This document shows, piece by piece, positions 30,421 through 38,098 of a stretch of DNA of 64,000 nt. The stretch comes from Pseudomonadota bacterium. GTDB lineage: Bacteria > Pseudomonadota > Gammaproteobacteria > Pseudomonadales > Pseudohongiellaceae. The position numbers were made by a program, and so were the translations under genes. Position 1 is the first letter of the stretch. Each line of letters starts with the position of its first letter. Under the pieces are notes generated by a model. The model did no database searches, had not been told where the DNA came from, and worked only from the letters and a program-made list of their open reading frames with translations. The DNA lies in assembly GCA_027621405.1 (NCBI GenBank), contig JAQCBT010000010.1, forward strand, positions 101,130-165,129, in the 5' to 3' direction.

Positions 30421-32424
30421 TTGCAAGACAATCTAACAATTCTGGGAATAGATGCCGGAGGCACCTTCACCGATTTTGTTTGCCTGGAATTTTCCCCTGA
30501 TCCCCGTCTTTCGATTCACAAAACACTGTCAACTCCTGCTGCTCCGGAGCAGGCGATCCTCAACGGTATCCAGCAAATGGGATTGCTGGAAAAACTTAAC
30601 CGGGGCGGGTTGCACATTATCCACGGCAGCACTGTAGCTACTAATGCTGCCCTTGAGGGGAACACTGCTCGCACTGCATTCATTACTAACTATGGTTTCG
30701 GCGATATGCTAATGCTTGCCCGCCAGACCCGTCCGAAACTCTATGCCCTGGAATTCCCTCCGCAAAAAGCTCCGGTACCTGCAGATTTATGCCTGGAGAC
30801 AGGCGGCCGTCTGACCGCAGATGGCAGCTTGCTGGAATCGCTCTCCGGTGAGGAGCTGGAGCAACTAATCAGCAGCTTGCGTAAGCTCGAACCCGAGGCC
30901 GTCGCAATAAATCTGTTGTTTTCCTTTTTGGATAGTCGCTATGAAGAGGACATAGCCAGGGCGATTTCAGAGGCCGGGCTACCAGTGCTGGTGAGTCGTT
31001 CGTCAGAGGTGTTGCCGGTATACAGGGAATATGAGCGCGGTATTGCAACCTGGCTCAATGCCTCTTTGGGGCCAGTAATTCAGGGCTATCTATCCCGCTT
31101 ACAGGATGGACTCGGGGACTGCTCGCTGCAAATCATGCAATCCAGCGGTGAGACGATTGCGGCCAGTAAGGCGGTGAAGTCGGCAGTACACCTGCTGTTA
31201 TCCGGCCCTGCCGGCGGACTCACTGCGATGCAATACCTGGGTGAGCAAATATCTACACCCAAAATCATTAGCTTCGATATGGGAGGAACATCTACCGATG
31301 TTGCCTTGTTGAATGGTGACATTGCGACTACCACCGAAGGCAGGATCGGGCCTTATCCTATCGGAGTGCCGATGGTTGATATGCATACCATCGGCGCGGG
31401 GGGCGGCTCCATAGCCTACGTCGATAGTGGCGGGATGCTGCAGGTAGGACCACGTTCGGCTGGAGCGCAACCTGGTCCTGCCTGCTACGGACAGGGTGGC
31501 ACTGAAGCAACGGTCACAGATGCCAATCTCGTGCTCGGTCGTCTGGTTGCTGACGTATCACTGGCTGGAGACTTGCAGCTGGATCGTACGCTGGCAATAG
31601 AGGCGGTTTCAAAAATCGCTGATCAGATTGGCTTATCCGTTGAGGAAACCGCTCTGGGTATTGTGTCCGTTGCCAATGAGCACATGGCCAGGGCGATTCG
31701 GGAAATATCGGTAAATCGTGGCCATGATCCAGCGGATTTTGTATTGGCTAGTTTTGGTGGTGCAGGGGGATTACATGTCTGTGCACTGGCTGAGGCGATG
31801 CAGATGCGACAAGCGATTGTTCCCAATCGGGGTGGAGTTCTTTCGGCCCTGGGCATGTTGGTAGCGCCCCGGGGCAGACAATTTACCCGTACGGTAAACA
31901 GTGGTACCGAAGCCGCTGCCATCGCTGGTCTGGAAAATGAATTTACAGAGTTGGCGGAAATGGGGAGATCGGAACTACTGGAGGAAGGCCTATCGGCTGA
32001 TATTTTGAATTATCAGCGAAGCGCAGACCTCCGCTATAGAGGCCAATCCTATACCCTGAATGTCCCCTGGCAAGATATGCAGCAGGCGACGAATGCATTC
32101 CAGGAAAAGCACCGGCAGCGATATGGGTATGACATGATGGTAGCCATAGAAATTGTTAATCTGCGGGTCACGGTGACCGCAGAGGATGTGCGCTTTCAGT
32201 TGCCTGCAGACCAAACATCGGGAGCTTGTAATAAACCGCGATACACCGAGGTCTATGGTCAGGCACAACCCGCGCAACTTCTGGCACGGGATGAATTGAA
32301 CCGGGACAGCAATATCGAAGGGCCTGCAGTAATCCATGAGTACGTGGCAACAACCTATGTGGCACAAGGGTGGCACGGGCGGGTAGACTCATTGGGCAAC
32401 CTGATTCTGAACTGGAAAGGCTGA
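30421..32424 (+). CDS. Hydantoinase/oxoprolinase subunit A-type protein, orphan
   Basis: 667-residue HyuA-type ATPase fold. It starts ILGIDAGGTFTDFVCLEF and has HGSTVATNAALEG, then FDMGGTSTDVALLNGDI and MHTIGAGGGSIAYVD in the central domain. Family members (N-methylhydantoinase A, acetone carboxylase beta, 5-oxoprolinase) normally act with a B subunit, but no hyuB-like gene follows. The start is TTG 30421, since the conserved N-terminus begins a few residues later. The substrate is unknown. It shares direction with the next cluster but is separated by 84 bp and has no evident functional link. Confidence 0.85.
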   Translation: MQDNLTILGIDAGGTFTDFVCLEFSPDPRLSIHKTLSTPAAPEQAILNGIQQMGLLEKLNRGGLHIIHGSTVATNAALEGNTARTAFITNYGFGDMLMLARQTRPKLYALEFPPQKAPVPADLCLETGGRLTADGSLLESLSGEELEQLISSLRKLEPEAVAINLLFSFLDSRYEEDIARAISEAGLPVLVSRSSEVLPVYREYERGIATWLNASLGPVIQGYLSRLQDGLGDCSLQIMQSSGETIAASKAVKSAVHLLLSGPAGGLTAMQYLGEQISTPKIISFDMGGTSTDVALLNGDIATTTEGRIGPYPIGVPMVDMHTIGAGGGSIAYVDSGGMLQVGPRSAGAQPGPACYGQGGTEATVTDANLVLGRLVADVSLAGDLQLDRTLAIEAVSKIADQIGLSVEETALGIVSVANEHMARAIREISVNRGHDPADFVLASFGGAGGLHVCALAEAMQMRQAIVPNRGGVLSALGMLVAPRGRQFTRTVNSGTEAAAIAGLENEFTELAEMGRSELLEEGLSADILNYQRSADLRYRGQSYTLNVPWQDMQQATNAFQEKHRQRYGYDMMVAIEIVNLRVTVTAEDVRFQLPADQTSGACNKPRYTEVYGQAQPAQLLARDELNRDSNIEGPAVIHEYVATTYVAQGWHGRVDSLGNLILNWKG

Positions 32425-32508
32425 CAGAGCAGGAGAGGTTGAACTCTGGCCGTTCTAAAAAAGTCGAATGTGAACCATCGATGAGCTAGAGGTTTAGTAG
32501 AGGGACGA

Positions 32509-33909
32509 TTGTTGGCAAGCCAGAGCATTGAGAAAAGAATAGCGCTATCGCTTTTCAGCATCGGCTTGTTGCTGCTTGCTGTCTTGGCTGTGTCGCGTGC
32601 AGTTGCCGCAGAAGAAAACGAGGCCGTAGCAGAGGCAGAGCCAGAGGACTCCAGGGCGCTGGTGGTATTCGTCGACAAGCCTGTTCCACTCGTAGAGGGC
32701 GTGGAACCGCAGTTTCCCCCGGTTGCGCTAATCGTCGAACCAGCAAACGAAGTTGAAGACACCGCGCAACTGCAATCCATCAATCAATTCAATCTCAGTA
32801 TCCAGCAGCATGAGAGTGATGGTGGCGCGTGGAATAGTGCCTTGTTTGAGACCCTGAGCGGACTGGGGAATCTGCAGCAGCAGCTACAGAATCATACTGA
32901 AGCCCTTGGCAGCTTCGACCGCGCCATGCAGATCTCCCGCATCAATAACGGCCTGCACACCGCCGATCAACTGCCGATAGTCGGCGAAATCATTGAAAGC
33001 CATCTGGCCATGGGAAATTGGGAGCAGGCGGATATCTATTACGATTACCTGTTTTACATTCAGCATAAGGCCTTTGGGTCATCCGACCCCCGCATTATTC
33101 CCGTACTTACTGAACTGGGTAAATGGAATATGCGTGCATTCAGTATCGGGTTTGGGGATTCTTTGGGCTTGCGGCTTAGCACAGCGCAGATCGCATTCAA
33201 CACCGCGTATCGCCTTTTGGACGCGCATTTTGGGCGCTCCGACGAACGCTTTACGCCGTTTCTGCACAATATAGCCAGCTCGGCTTACCAGACTGCCATT
33301 AACCCGGGGCTGATAGATGATATCGATCGGCCGGACTATCTGATGGAGCAGGACGATTTCCGGAGGTTGCTGAATGAAGAGGGCAGCTCCGTCCCGAGAG
33401 GCTTTGAGCCGGGAGAGATGGCATTGCTGGAAATAATCGCCTTTCATGAACAGGCAGGGAGCAGTCCGCGTCAGTTAGCGCAGGCAAAGGCGGATCTGGC
33501 AGACTGGTACCTGATCTTTGGTCGGCGTCGTGATGCGGAAACAGTTTACCTGGAGACGTGGAACTTCCTCGGGGAACAGGAAAATGGCACCCAGTTGCAG
33601 CAAGAGCTGTTCGCGACAGCCATTCCCATTCCAACCTATGACAGCACCCCCAGGCTCATCAATTACCGTGGTTCAGAGCGACCTGACCGGGGACAGCTAC
33701 AAGCGGATTATGGAGATTTCACCTTCGAAGTGTCACGCCTGGGTGAAGTGAGGCGGGTGCAGATTGCGGACGAAGAGACTGCTGAAAATTCCGGTCAACT
33801 ACAGAGAGTCGCCCGCGAATTGCGACGCAACAATTTTCGGCCGGTGTTGCAGGATGGGGTGCCGGTCACTACCGAGAACAACCGGGTCAGAGTCCGGTTT
33901 TGGTACTAA
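32509..33909 (+). CDS. Exported TPR protein with TonB-C-like tail
   Basis: 466-residue protein with a signal peptide (hydrophobic LSLFSIGLLLLAVLAV, likely cut after AVAA at residue ~34). TPR-like helices follow (LFETLSGLGNLQQQLQNHTE; ESHLAMGNWEQADIYYDYLF). The last ~70 residues resemble the TonB/TolA C-terminal fold (LGEVRRVQIADEE; ELRRNNFRPVLQDGVPV; VRVRFWY). That tail would suit contact with an ExbB-like complex, which is encoded 7 kb downstream; the link is inference. The start is TTG 32509, or TTG 32512, which has better spacing from AGGGA. It is the first gene of the envelope cluster, though 267 bp separate it from the next. Confidence 0.75.
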   Translation: MLASQSIEKRIALSLFSIGLLLLAVLAVSRAVAAEENEAVAEAEPEDSRALVVFVDKPVPLVEGVEPQFPPVALIVEPANEVEDTAQLQSINQFNLSIQQHESDGGAWNSALFETLSGLGNLQQQLQNHTEALGSFDRAMQISRINNGLHTADQLPIVGEIIESHLAMGNWEQADIYYDYLFYIQHKAFGSSDPRIIPVLTELGKWNMRAFSIGFGDSLGLRLSTAQIAFNTAYRLLDAHFGRSDERFTPFLHNIASSAYQTAINPGLIDDIDRPDYLMEQDDFRRLLNEEGSSVPRGFEPGEMALLEIIAFHEQAGSSPRQLAQAKADLADWYLIFGRRRDAETVYLETWNFLGEQENGTQLQQELFATAIPIPTYDSTPRLINYRGSERPDRGQLQADYGDFTFEVSRLGEVRRVQIADEETAENSGQLQRVARELRRNNFRPVLQDGVPVTTENNRVRVRFWY

Positions 33910-34090
33910 TTTCGAGCAGTTAGATGTAGCATCGAAGAGGCAATAATCTATTGTTAAGCAAGGATTAAGGGGGTTCTGGGATACTGTAGGACAGAACGTT
34001 CAGCAGATTTCTATCTATCGCCGTACACGCGCAAATATGCGGCCAACTATCGTCAAATTCGGCGAAAAATCGAAAAATGCACTGTTCATC

Positions 34091-34130
34091 GCCGCCTACC
34101 GAAACATTATGGTTGTTTCGCCGTAGCGGC
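34091..34130. repeat. Large imperfect inverted repeat (hairpin) in the cluster leader
   Basis: A hairpin of about 15 paired bases: GCCGC-c-TAC-c-CGAAACA, loop TTATGGT, TGTTTCG-cc-GTA-GCGGC. The inner seven pairs are perfect; small bulges interrupt the outer part. It lies 47 bases before the Ser-rich lipoprotein gene, with no T-run after it, so it is not a classic terminator. It could be an mRNA leader structure, an operator, or a REP-like element (GTAG at the foot). The remaining 33910-34090 stretch shows no gene. Confidence 0.5.
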
Positions 34131-34176
34131 ATGGTAAACCAATTGCGAACCCGAGTATTCCGTGGGAACTGAATTC

Positions 34177-35337
34177 ATGAAATTTTACAACCTGGCATTC
34201 ATAGTCGGTATTTCTGTGACTCTGGCGGCATGTTCGTCCAGCCAGAGTTCCAGTTCGTCCAGCATGCCCATGCCATCGTCTTCGTCCTCGTCTTCCAGTT
34301 CCAGCAGCTCGCCGAGTATTCCTTCGCCGTCTTCAAGCCAGAGTCAGAGCCAAAGCCAGAGCCAGAGCCAAAGCAGCAACTCCTCCCAGAGCCAGCAGCA
34401 ATCGTCAGCCAGTTCCCCTGGCCGCTCCAGCAGTACTCCCAGCAGCAGCTCGCCAACCTCGGCTAATCAATCGGCATCCAGTTCTTCCAGCACGAGCGGC
34501 CAGGCCGGCCAGAGCGGTTTGCCTACAGCCTCTTTTCCGGCCAGCAGCCAGGGCCAGAGCGGACAAAACCAGACAGACAATGCAGCCAATTCACAGGCCG
34601 ATGGCCAGAACAATGCATCCAGTGCAGGAGCTGGCCAGCAACAGAACACCCAGGGCGGCGTACAACAGTCAGGCCAGGCAGCCGGTACCCAATCCCGCTT
34701 ACCCGGCGATCAGGAAAACGGTGCGGGTGGAAGAGATAGTTCGACTGGTGACCTGAATAATGGTCAAAGTGGGTCTAGAAGCTCAAATAATGGCGGATTG
34801 CAGCCATCAGGTGGAGATTACAGCCTAGATACACTGCCAAGTGGGGTGCTAAGTGGGTCTGGAGACCAACAAGTAGCGGGCTCAGCCGGCCCGGATGGAC
34901 AGAGCGGTGCCATCACGGCCGCCGAGCGCGCCGCCATTCTGGATGAGCGCCTGCGCCGGGGTTATGAGACTTTCGATGGCTTTATCCTGGGTGAGCGCGA
35001 GCGTGCCCAGGCTGAATCCAACGCGGCCGGCAGCGTGAGTATCGGCGGAGATGCTGGTGGCGGCGGTGCAGGCGGCGGTGCCCAGAATCAACCACAGACT
35101 ATGGAAGAAGCCGCAGCCGCGGGCTCGTCCGGGGTACTGGCAGGAGGCCCTCCTGCCTCCGCAAGCCAGGAAAACGTCGAGACCTTCCCTCCGCCGGAGG
35201 ACATTCCCAGTGGTCGTGATGACGATGTGGTGGCGAGACAGTTACGTGAAGCTGCCATGCGAGAACCGGATCCCGAGTTGCGTGAAGCGCTCTGGGATGA
35301 ATACAGGAATTACACAGGTATTGGTGAAGAGCAATGA
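34177..35337 (+). CDS. Ser/Gln-rich outer-membrane lipoprotein with conserved C-terminal segment
   Basis: 386 residues from ATG 34177. A lipoprotein signal (MKFYNLAFIVGISVTLAAC) puts the acylated Cys at 19 with Ser at +2, favouring outer-membrane sorting. Residues ~20-200 are low complexity: Ser runs, Ser-Gln repeats, then Gly/Asn/Gln-rich linker. Residues ~245-275 (ERAAILDERLRRGYETFDGF) and the last ~45 (DDDVVARQLREAAMREPDPE) look structured and may be the functional part. GTG 34162 is an alternative start but adds only five residues. Function is not recognised. Its stop overlaps the next start by four bases (ATGA). Confidence 0.8.
   Translation: MKFYNLAFIVGISVTLAACSSSQSSSSSSMPMPSSSSSSSSSSSSPSIPSPSSSQSQSQSQSQSQSSNSSQSQQQSSASSPGRSSSTPSSSSPTSANQSASSSSSTSGQAGQSGLPTASFPASSQGQSGQNQTDNAANSQADGQNNASSAGAGQQQNTQGGVQQSGQAAGTQSRLPGDQENGAGGRDSSTGDLNNGQSGSRSSNNGGLQPSGGDYSLDTLPSGVLSGSGDQQVAGSAGPDGQSGAITAAERAAILDERLRRGYETFDGFILGERERAQAESNAAGSVSIGGDAGGGGAGGGAQNQPQTMEEAAAAGSSGVLAGGPPASASQENVETFPPPEDIPSGRDDDVVARQLREAAMREPDPELREALWDEYRNYTGIGEEQ
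34338..34376 (+). repeat. In-frame AGC-CAR tandem codon repeat (Ser-Gln)
   Basis: Six to seven copies of a hexamer AGCCAG/AGCCAA/AGTCAG encode consecutive Ser-Gln pairs inside the Ser-rich lipoprotein. Hexamer units keep the reading frame when copies are gained or lost, so length variation between strains is possible. Such variation is inference. Confidence 0.7.
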
Positions 35338-36518
35338 AGTTGCCAAACAAACAGCTATTCGGAATCGTGTTGATTGCGCTGTTTCTCAATGCATGCGCCA
35401 CTCACACCGTTAAGTCAACGACGTATACGCCAGTAATTCAGGATAGCCAGAACGTTCCCGAAGAACTGCTGCTGGATGTGGGGGTTAACATCTTCGACCC
35501 CGGTCTCGATGAGATTCTGGACGAAGAGGAGGAGACCACCAATGGCCAGATTCGTGTGGCTGAATCCCGTTATGCGCCTTACCTGTTAGCAGAAACTCTG
35601 CAGCGTTCGGCCAACTGGGGCATCGTGCGAGTAATGCCCAACGATGCCAGTCCCATGGACGTGCTTGTCAATGGCACTATCCTGCAGTCCAATGGCGAAG
35701 CGATGACCATGCGGGTACAAGTTCAGGACTCGAAAGGCCGTGAGTGGTATACGCGCGAATACCATGAGGTCATCAGCCAGTTCAGTTATGACCCTCAGCA
35801 GCGGCAGCAAAACGATCCATTCCAGGTAATTTACAACAAGATTGCCAACGATCTGCTGGCATATCGCCAGTCTGAACTTAACAGCCGCGAAATCCTTGAG
35901 ATACGCACAGTTTCCGAGATGTTGTTCGCCCAGCGTTTCGCCGAAGATGCTTTCGCAAACTATCTCACCCAGGATCGTGATGGTATCTATCAGCTTGCTG
36001 CCCTGCCGGCAGACAATGATCCGCTCATGAATCGAATTCGTAATATTCGCGAACGAGATTTTATGTTTATCGATACCGTGCAGGATTATTACGCCACGTA
36101 CGTAAGACAGATGCGTTTGCCCTATGATTCATGGCGAGAGCAGAGCTATGTTGAAACCATTGAGCTGCGCGAACTTCGCGATTCAGCTCGACGACGTTTC
36201 ATCGCCGGCACCGCTGCCGTGATTGGTGGCCTCGCGGCTGCCACCCAGGGTGGCACCTACGGGGCGCAGGCCAGTGGCGTAGTCGGTGTTGGCGCTGGTG
36301 CTTACCTGATCAAGAGCGGATTTGATAAGCAAGCAGAAGCTCAAATTCATATGGAAGCGTTGGAAGAGCTTGGTCAGTCCCTTGAGACCGCCGTTGCACC
36401 ACGAGTTATTAATCTGGATGACCGTACCATTACCCTATCCGGTACGGTAGAAGAGCAGTACACACAGTGGCGCGAAATTCTGGCAGACCTCTACGCAACC
36501 GAAGTCGGCCCACAGTGA
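35334..36518 (+). CDS. Putative outer-membrane lipoprotein, unknown family
   Basis: 394 residues with a lipoprotein signal ending IALFLNACATH (Cys ~21, Ala at +2). The N-terminal half (ESRYAPYLLAETLQRSANWG; DVLVNGTILQSNGEAMTMRV; DSKGREWYTREYHEVISQFS) reads like a beta-rich domain reminiscent of lipoproteins that report on pooled peptide or metabolite levels. A helical region follows, then a glycine/alanine-rich stretch around residue ~290-325 (AAVIGGLAAATQGG) that could insert in or pack against a membrane. I do not recognise the family. It overlaps the Ser-rich gene by four bases and precedes a TPR membrane protein. Confidence 0.75.
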   Translation: MKLPNKQLFGIVLIALFLNACATHTVKSTTYTPVIQDSQNVPEELLLDVGVNIFDPGLDEILDEEEETTNGQIRVAESRYAPYLLAETLQRSANWGIVRVMPNDASPMDVLVNGTILQSNGEAMTMRVQVQDSKGREWYTREYHEVISQFSYDPQQRQQNDPFQVIYNKIANDLLAYRQSELNSREILEIRTVSEMLFAQRFAEDAFANYLTQDRDGIYQLAALPADNDPLMNRIRNIRERDFMFIDTVQDYYATYVRQMRLPYDSWREQSYVETIELRELRDSARRRFIAGTAAVIGGLAAATQGGTYGAQASGVVGVGAGAYLIKSGFDKQAEAQIHMEALEELGQSLETAVAPRVINLDDRTITLSGTVEEQYTQWREILADLYATEVGPQ

Positions 36519-36558
36519 GCTTAGGTGAGCGCCGGTTTTAAGTATCGGTACACGGAAC

Positions 36559-38094
36559 ATGTCAGATACAGAAGTCGAATCAACACAACCGGCTGTGCCG
36601 GGAGCCACTGATGACAGTGTCTACGCTGCCCAGGTAAAACCACCAGCGAGTAATAAGCCATCTGCATTAATGTGGTTTGGTATGGGTGGACTGGTAATCG
36701 TTGCCCTGCTCGTAATCTTTGTTCTTCCCTCTCTCGTTACCGAGTATGAGTTACCGCTGAAACGTCGTGTCGATGTTTCGAGTATGCAATCCCCTGCCAA
36801 TCAATCTGGCCCCGAATCCAGTATCTCGCCATTTGAAGAAGCGCAGCGTTCAATTCAGCGCAAGGAAGCTCAGGATATTCTGGCCGAACTGCTGGAGATT
36901 CAGGGTGAGTTGGACGCACTCGAAGTTGAGGAGTGGGGTGAAGATGCATTTACGGCAGCCCTGGCTGTAGCAGCAACTGGTGATGACTATTACCGATCCC
37001 AGGATTTCCTGCTGGCAAGCGATTACTACAGCAATGGAAGGGATCAACTCGCCGATCTGCGTGCCAGTGTTCCCGATGTACACCAACGATTGCTAATCGA
37101 AGGGCAAAATGCATTGGATGCAGCCAATGCTGAGGTTTCACAGGACCGCTACTCGCTGGCTCTGGTTCTCGATCCACAAAGTGAGGCAGCACAGATTGGC
37201 CTCGAACGAGCACAAGCCCTCGAGGAAGTAACGGCTCTGTTTCAGCAAGCTGAAGAGCTGCGGGAAGATGGCGAACTGGAACAGGCGCGGCAGATTTATG
37301 CTCGCATTATCGAGCTCGATAGCTACAACGAGCGTGCTCCGGCAATGATAGCGGAGGTGGATGCGCAACTTATCGACAATGAATTCAACCGCATCATGTC
37401 CGAAGGCTATGTCTCGCTGGAAGCGAACGACCCACAGGCCGCGATCGCCGCATTTCAGCGGGCATCCAATCTGGGGATTCGCCAGGATGAAGCAGAGGCT
37501 GCCATCGTACAGACCGAAACCCAGGTGGCCAATGCAGAGATCAACAGTCTGCGAGCAGCGATTTCTGATGCAGAAAACAATGAGCGCTGGCAGGACGCCG
37601 CCGATGCCTACACTGAGGTATTGAGCATCGATGCCAATCTGCTGTTTGCGATTCAGGGTCAGGACTATGCAAGCAAGCGTGCCCAGCTGGATCGCTTACT
37701 GGAACAGGCAATAAATAATCCAGAGCGCTTGTCTGAAGAAGCCGTATACCAACAAACTCTGGATGTTTACTTCACTGGCCGCGGCATCGAAGGTGCTGGG
37801 CCTCGCCTGGTAGCCCAGCTGGATGAACTGGAAGGCCTGTTGGAAAATTCACAGATTCCCGTCACTGTTCGATTGGTCTCCGACGCTATCACCGACGTTA
37901 CTCTGTTGCGCGTCGGCAATCTCGGTACTTTTGAGCAGACATCAGTTGAACTTAAACCTGGGCGCTATGTTGCCGTTGGCAAGAGGCCCGGGTTTAGAGA
38001 TGTAAGGGAAGAATTTATCGTTGGATTTGGGCAGACTCCCGATGCCGTAGATGTGCGCTGTAGCGAGCGGGTAATTGGCTCTTCTGGACGATAG
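36559..38094 (+). CDS. Inner-membrane TPR protein with C-terminal PEGA-like domain
   Basis: 511 residues. A single TM helix (about 38-60, WFGMGGLVIVALLVIFVLPS) anchors it with a large periplasmic part. Residues ~75-400 are helical repeats of TPR type (AEELREDGELEQARQIYARI; LEANDPQAAIAAFQRASNLG; RWQDAADAYTEVLSIDANLL). The last ~80 residues resemble a PEGA domain (SVELKPGRYVAVGKRPGFRD; VREEFIVGF). It is probably a scaffold of the envelope assembly. The next gene starts five bases after its stop, so they are likely co-translated. Confidence 0.8.
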   Translation: MSDTEVESTQPAVPGATDDSVYAAQVKPPASNKPSALMWFGMGGLVIVALLVIFVLPSLVTEYELPLKRRVDVSSMQSPANQSGPESSISPFEEAQRSIQRKEAQDILAELLEIQGELDALEVEEWGEDAFTAALAVAATGDDYYRSQDFLLASDYYSNGRDQLADLRASVPDVHQRLLIEGQNALDAANAEVSQDRYSLALVLDPQSEAAQIGLERAQALEEVTALFQQAEELREDGELEQARQIYARIIELDSYNERAPAMIAEVDAQLIDNEFNRIMSEGYVSLEANDPQAAIAAFQRASNLGIRQDEAEAAIVQTETQVANAEINSLRAAISDAENNERWQDAADAYTEVLSIDANLLFAIQGQDYASKRAQLDRLLEQAINNPERLSEEAVYQQTLDVYFTGRGIEGAGPRLVAQLDELEGLLENSQIPVTVRLVSDAITDVTLLRVGNLGTFEQTSVELKPGRYVAVGKRPGFRDVREEFIVGFGQTPDAVDVRCSERVIGSSGR

Positions 38095-38098
38095 CAGT

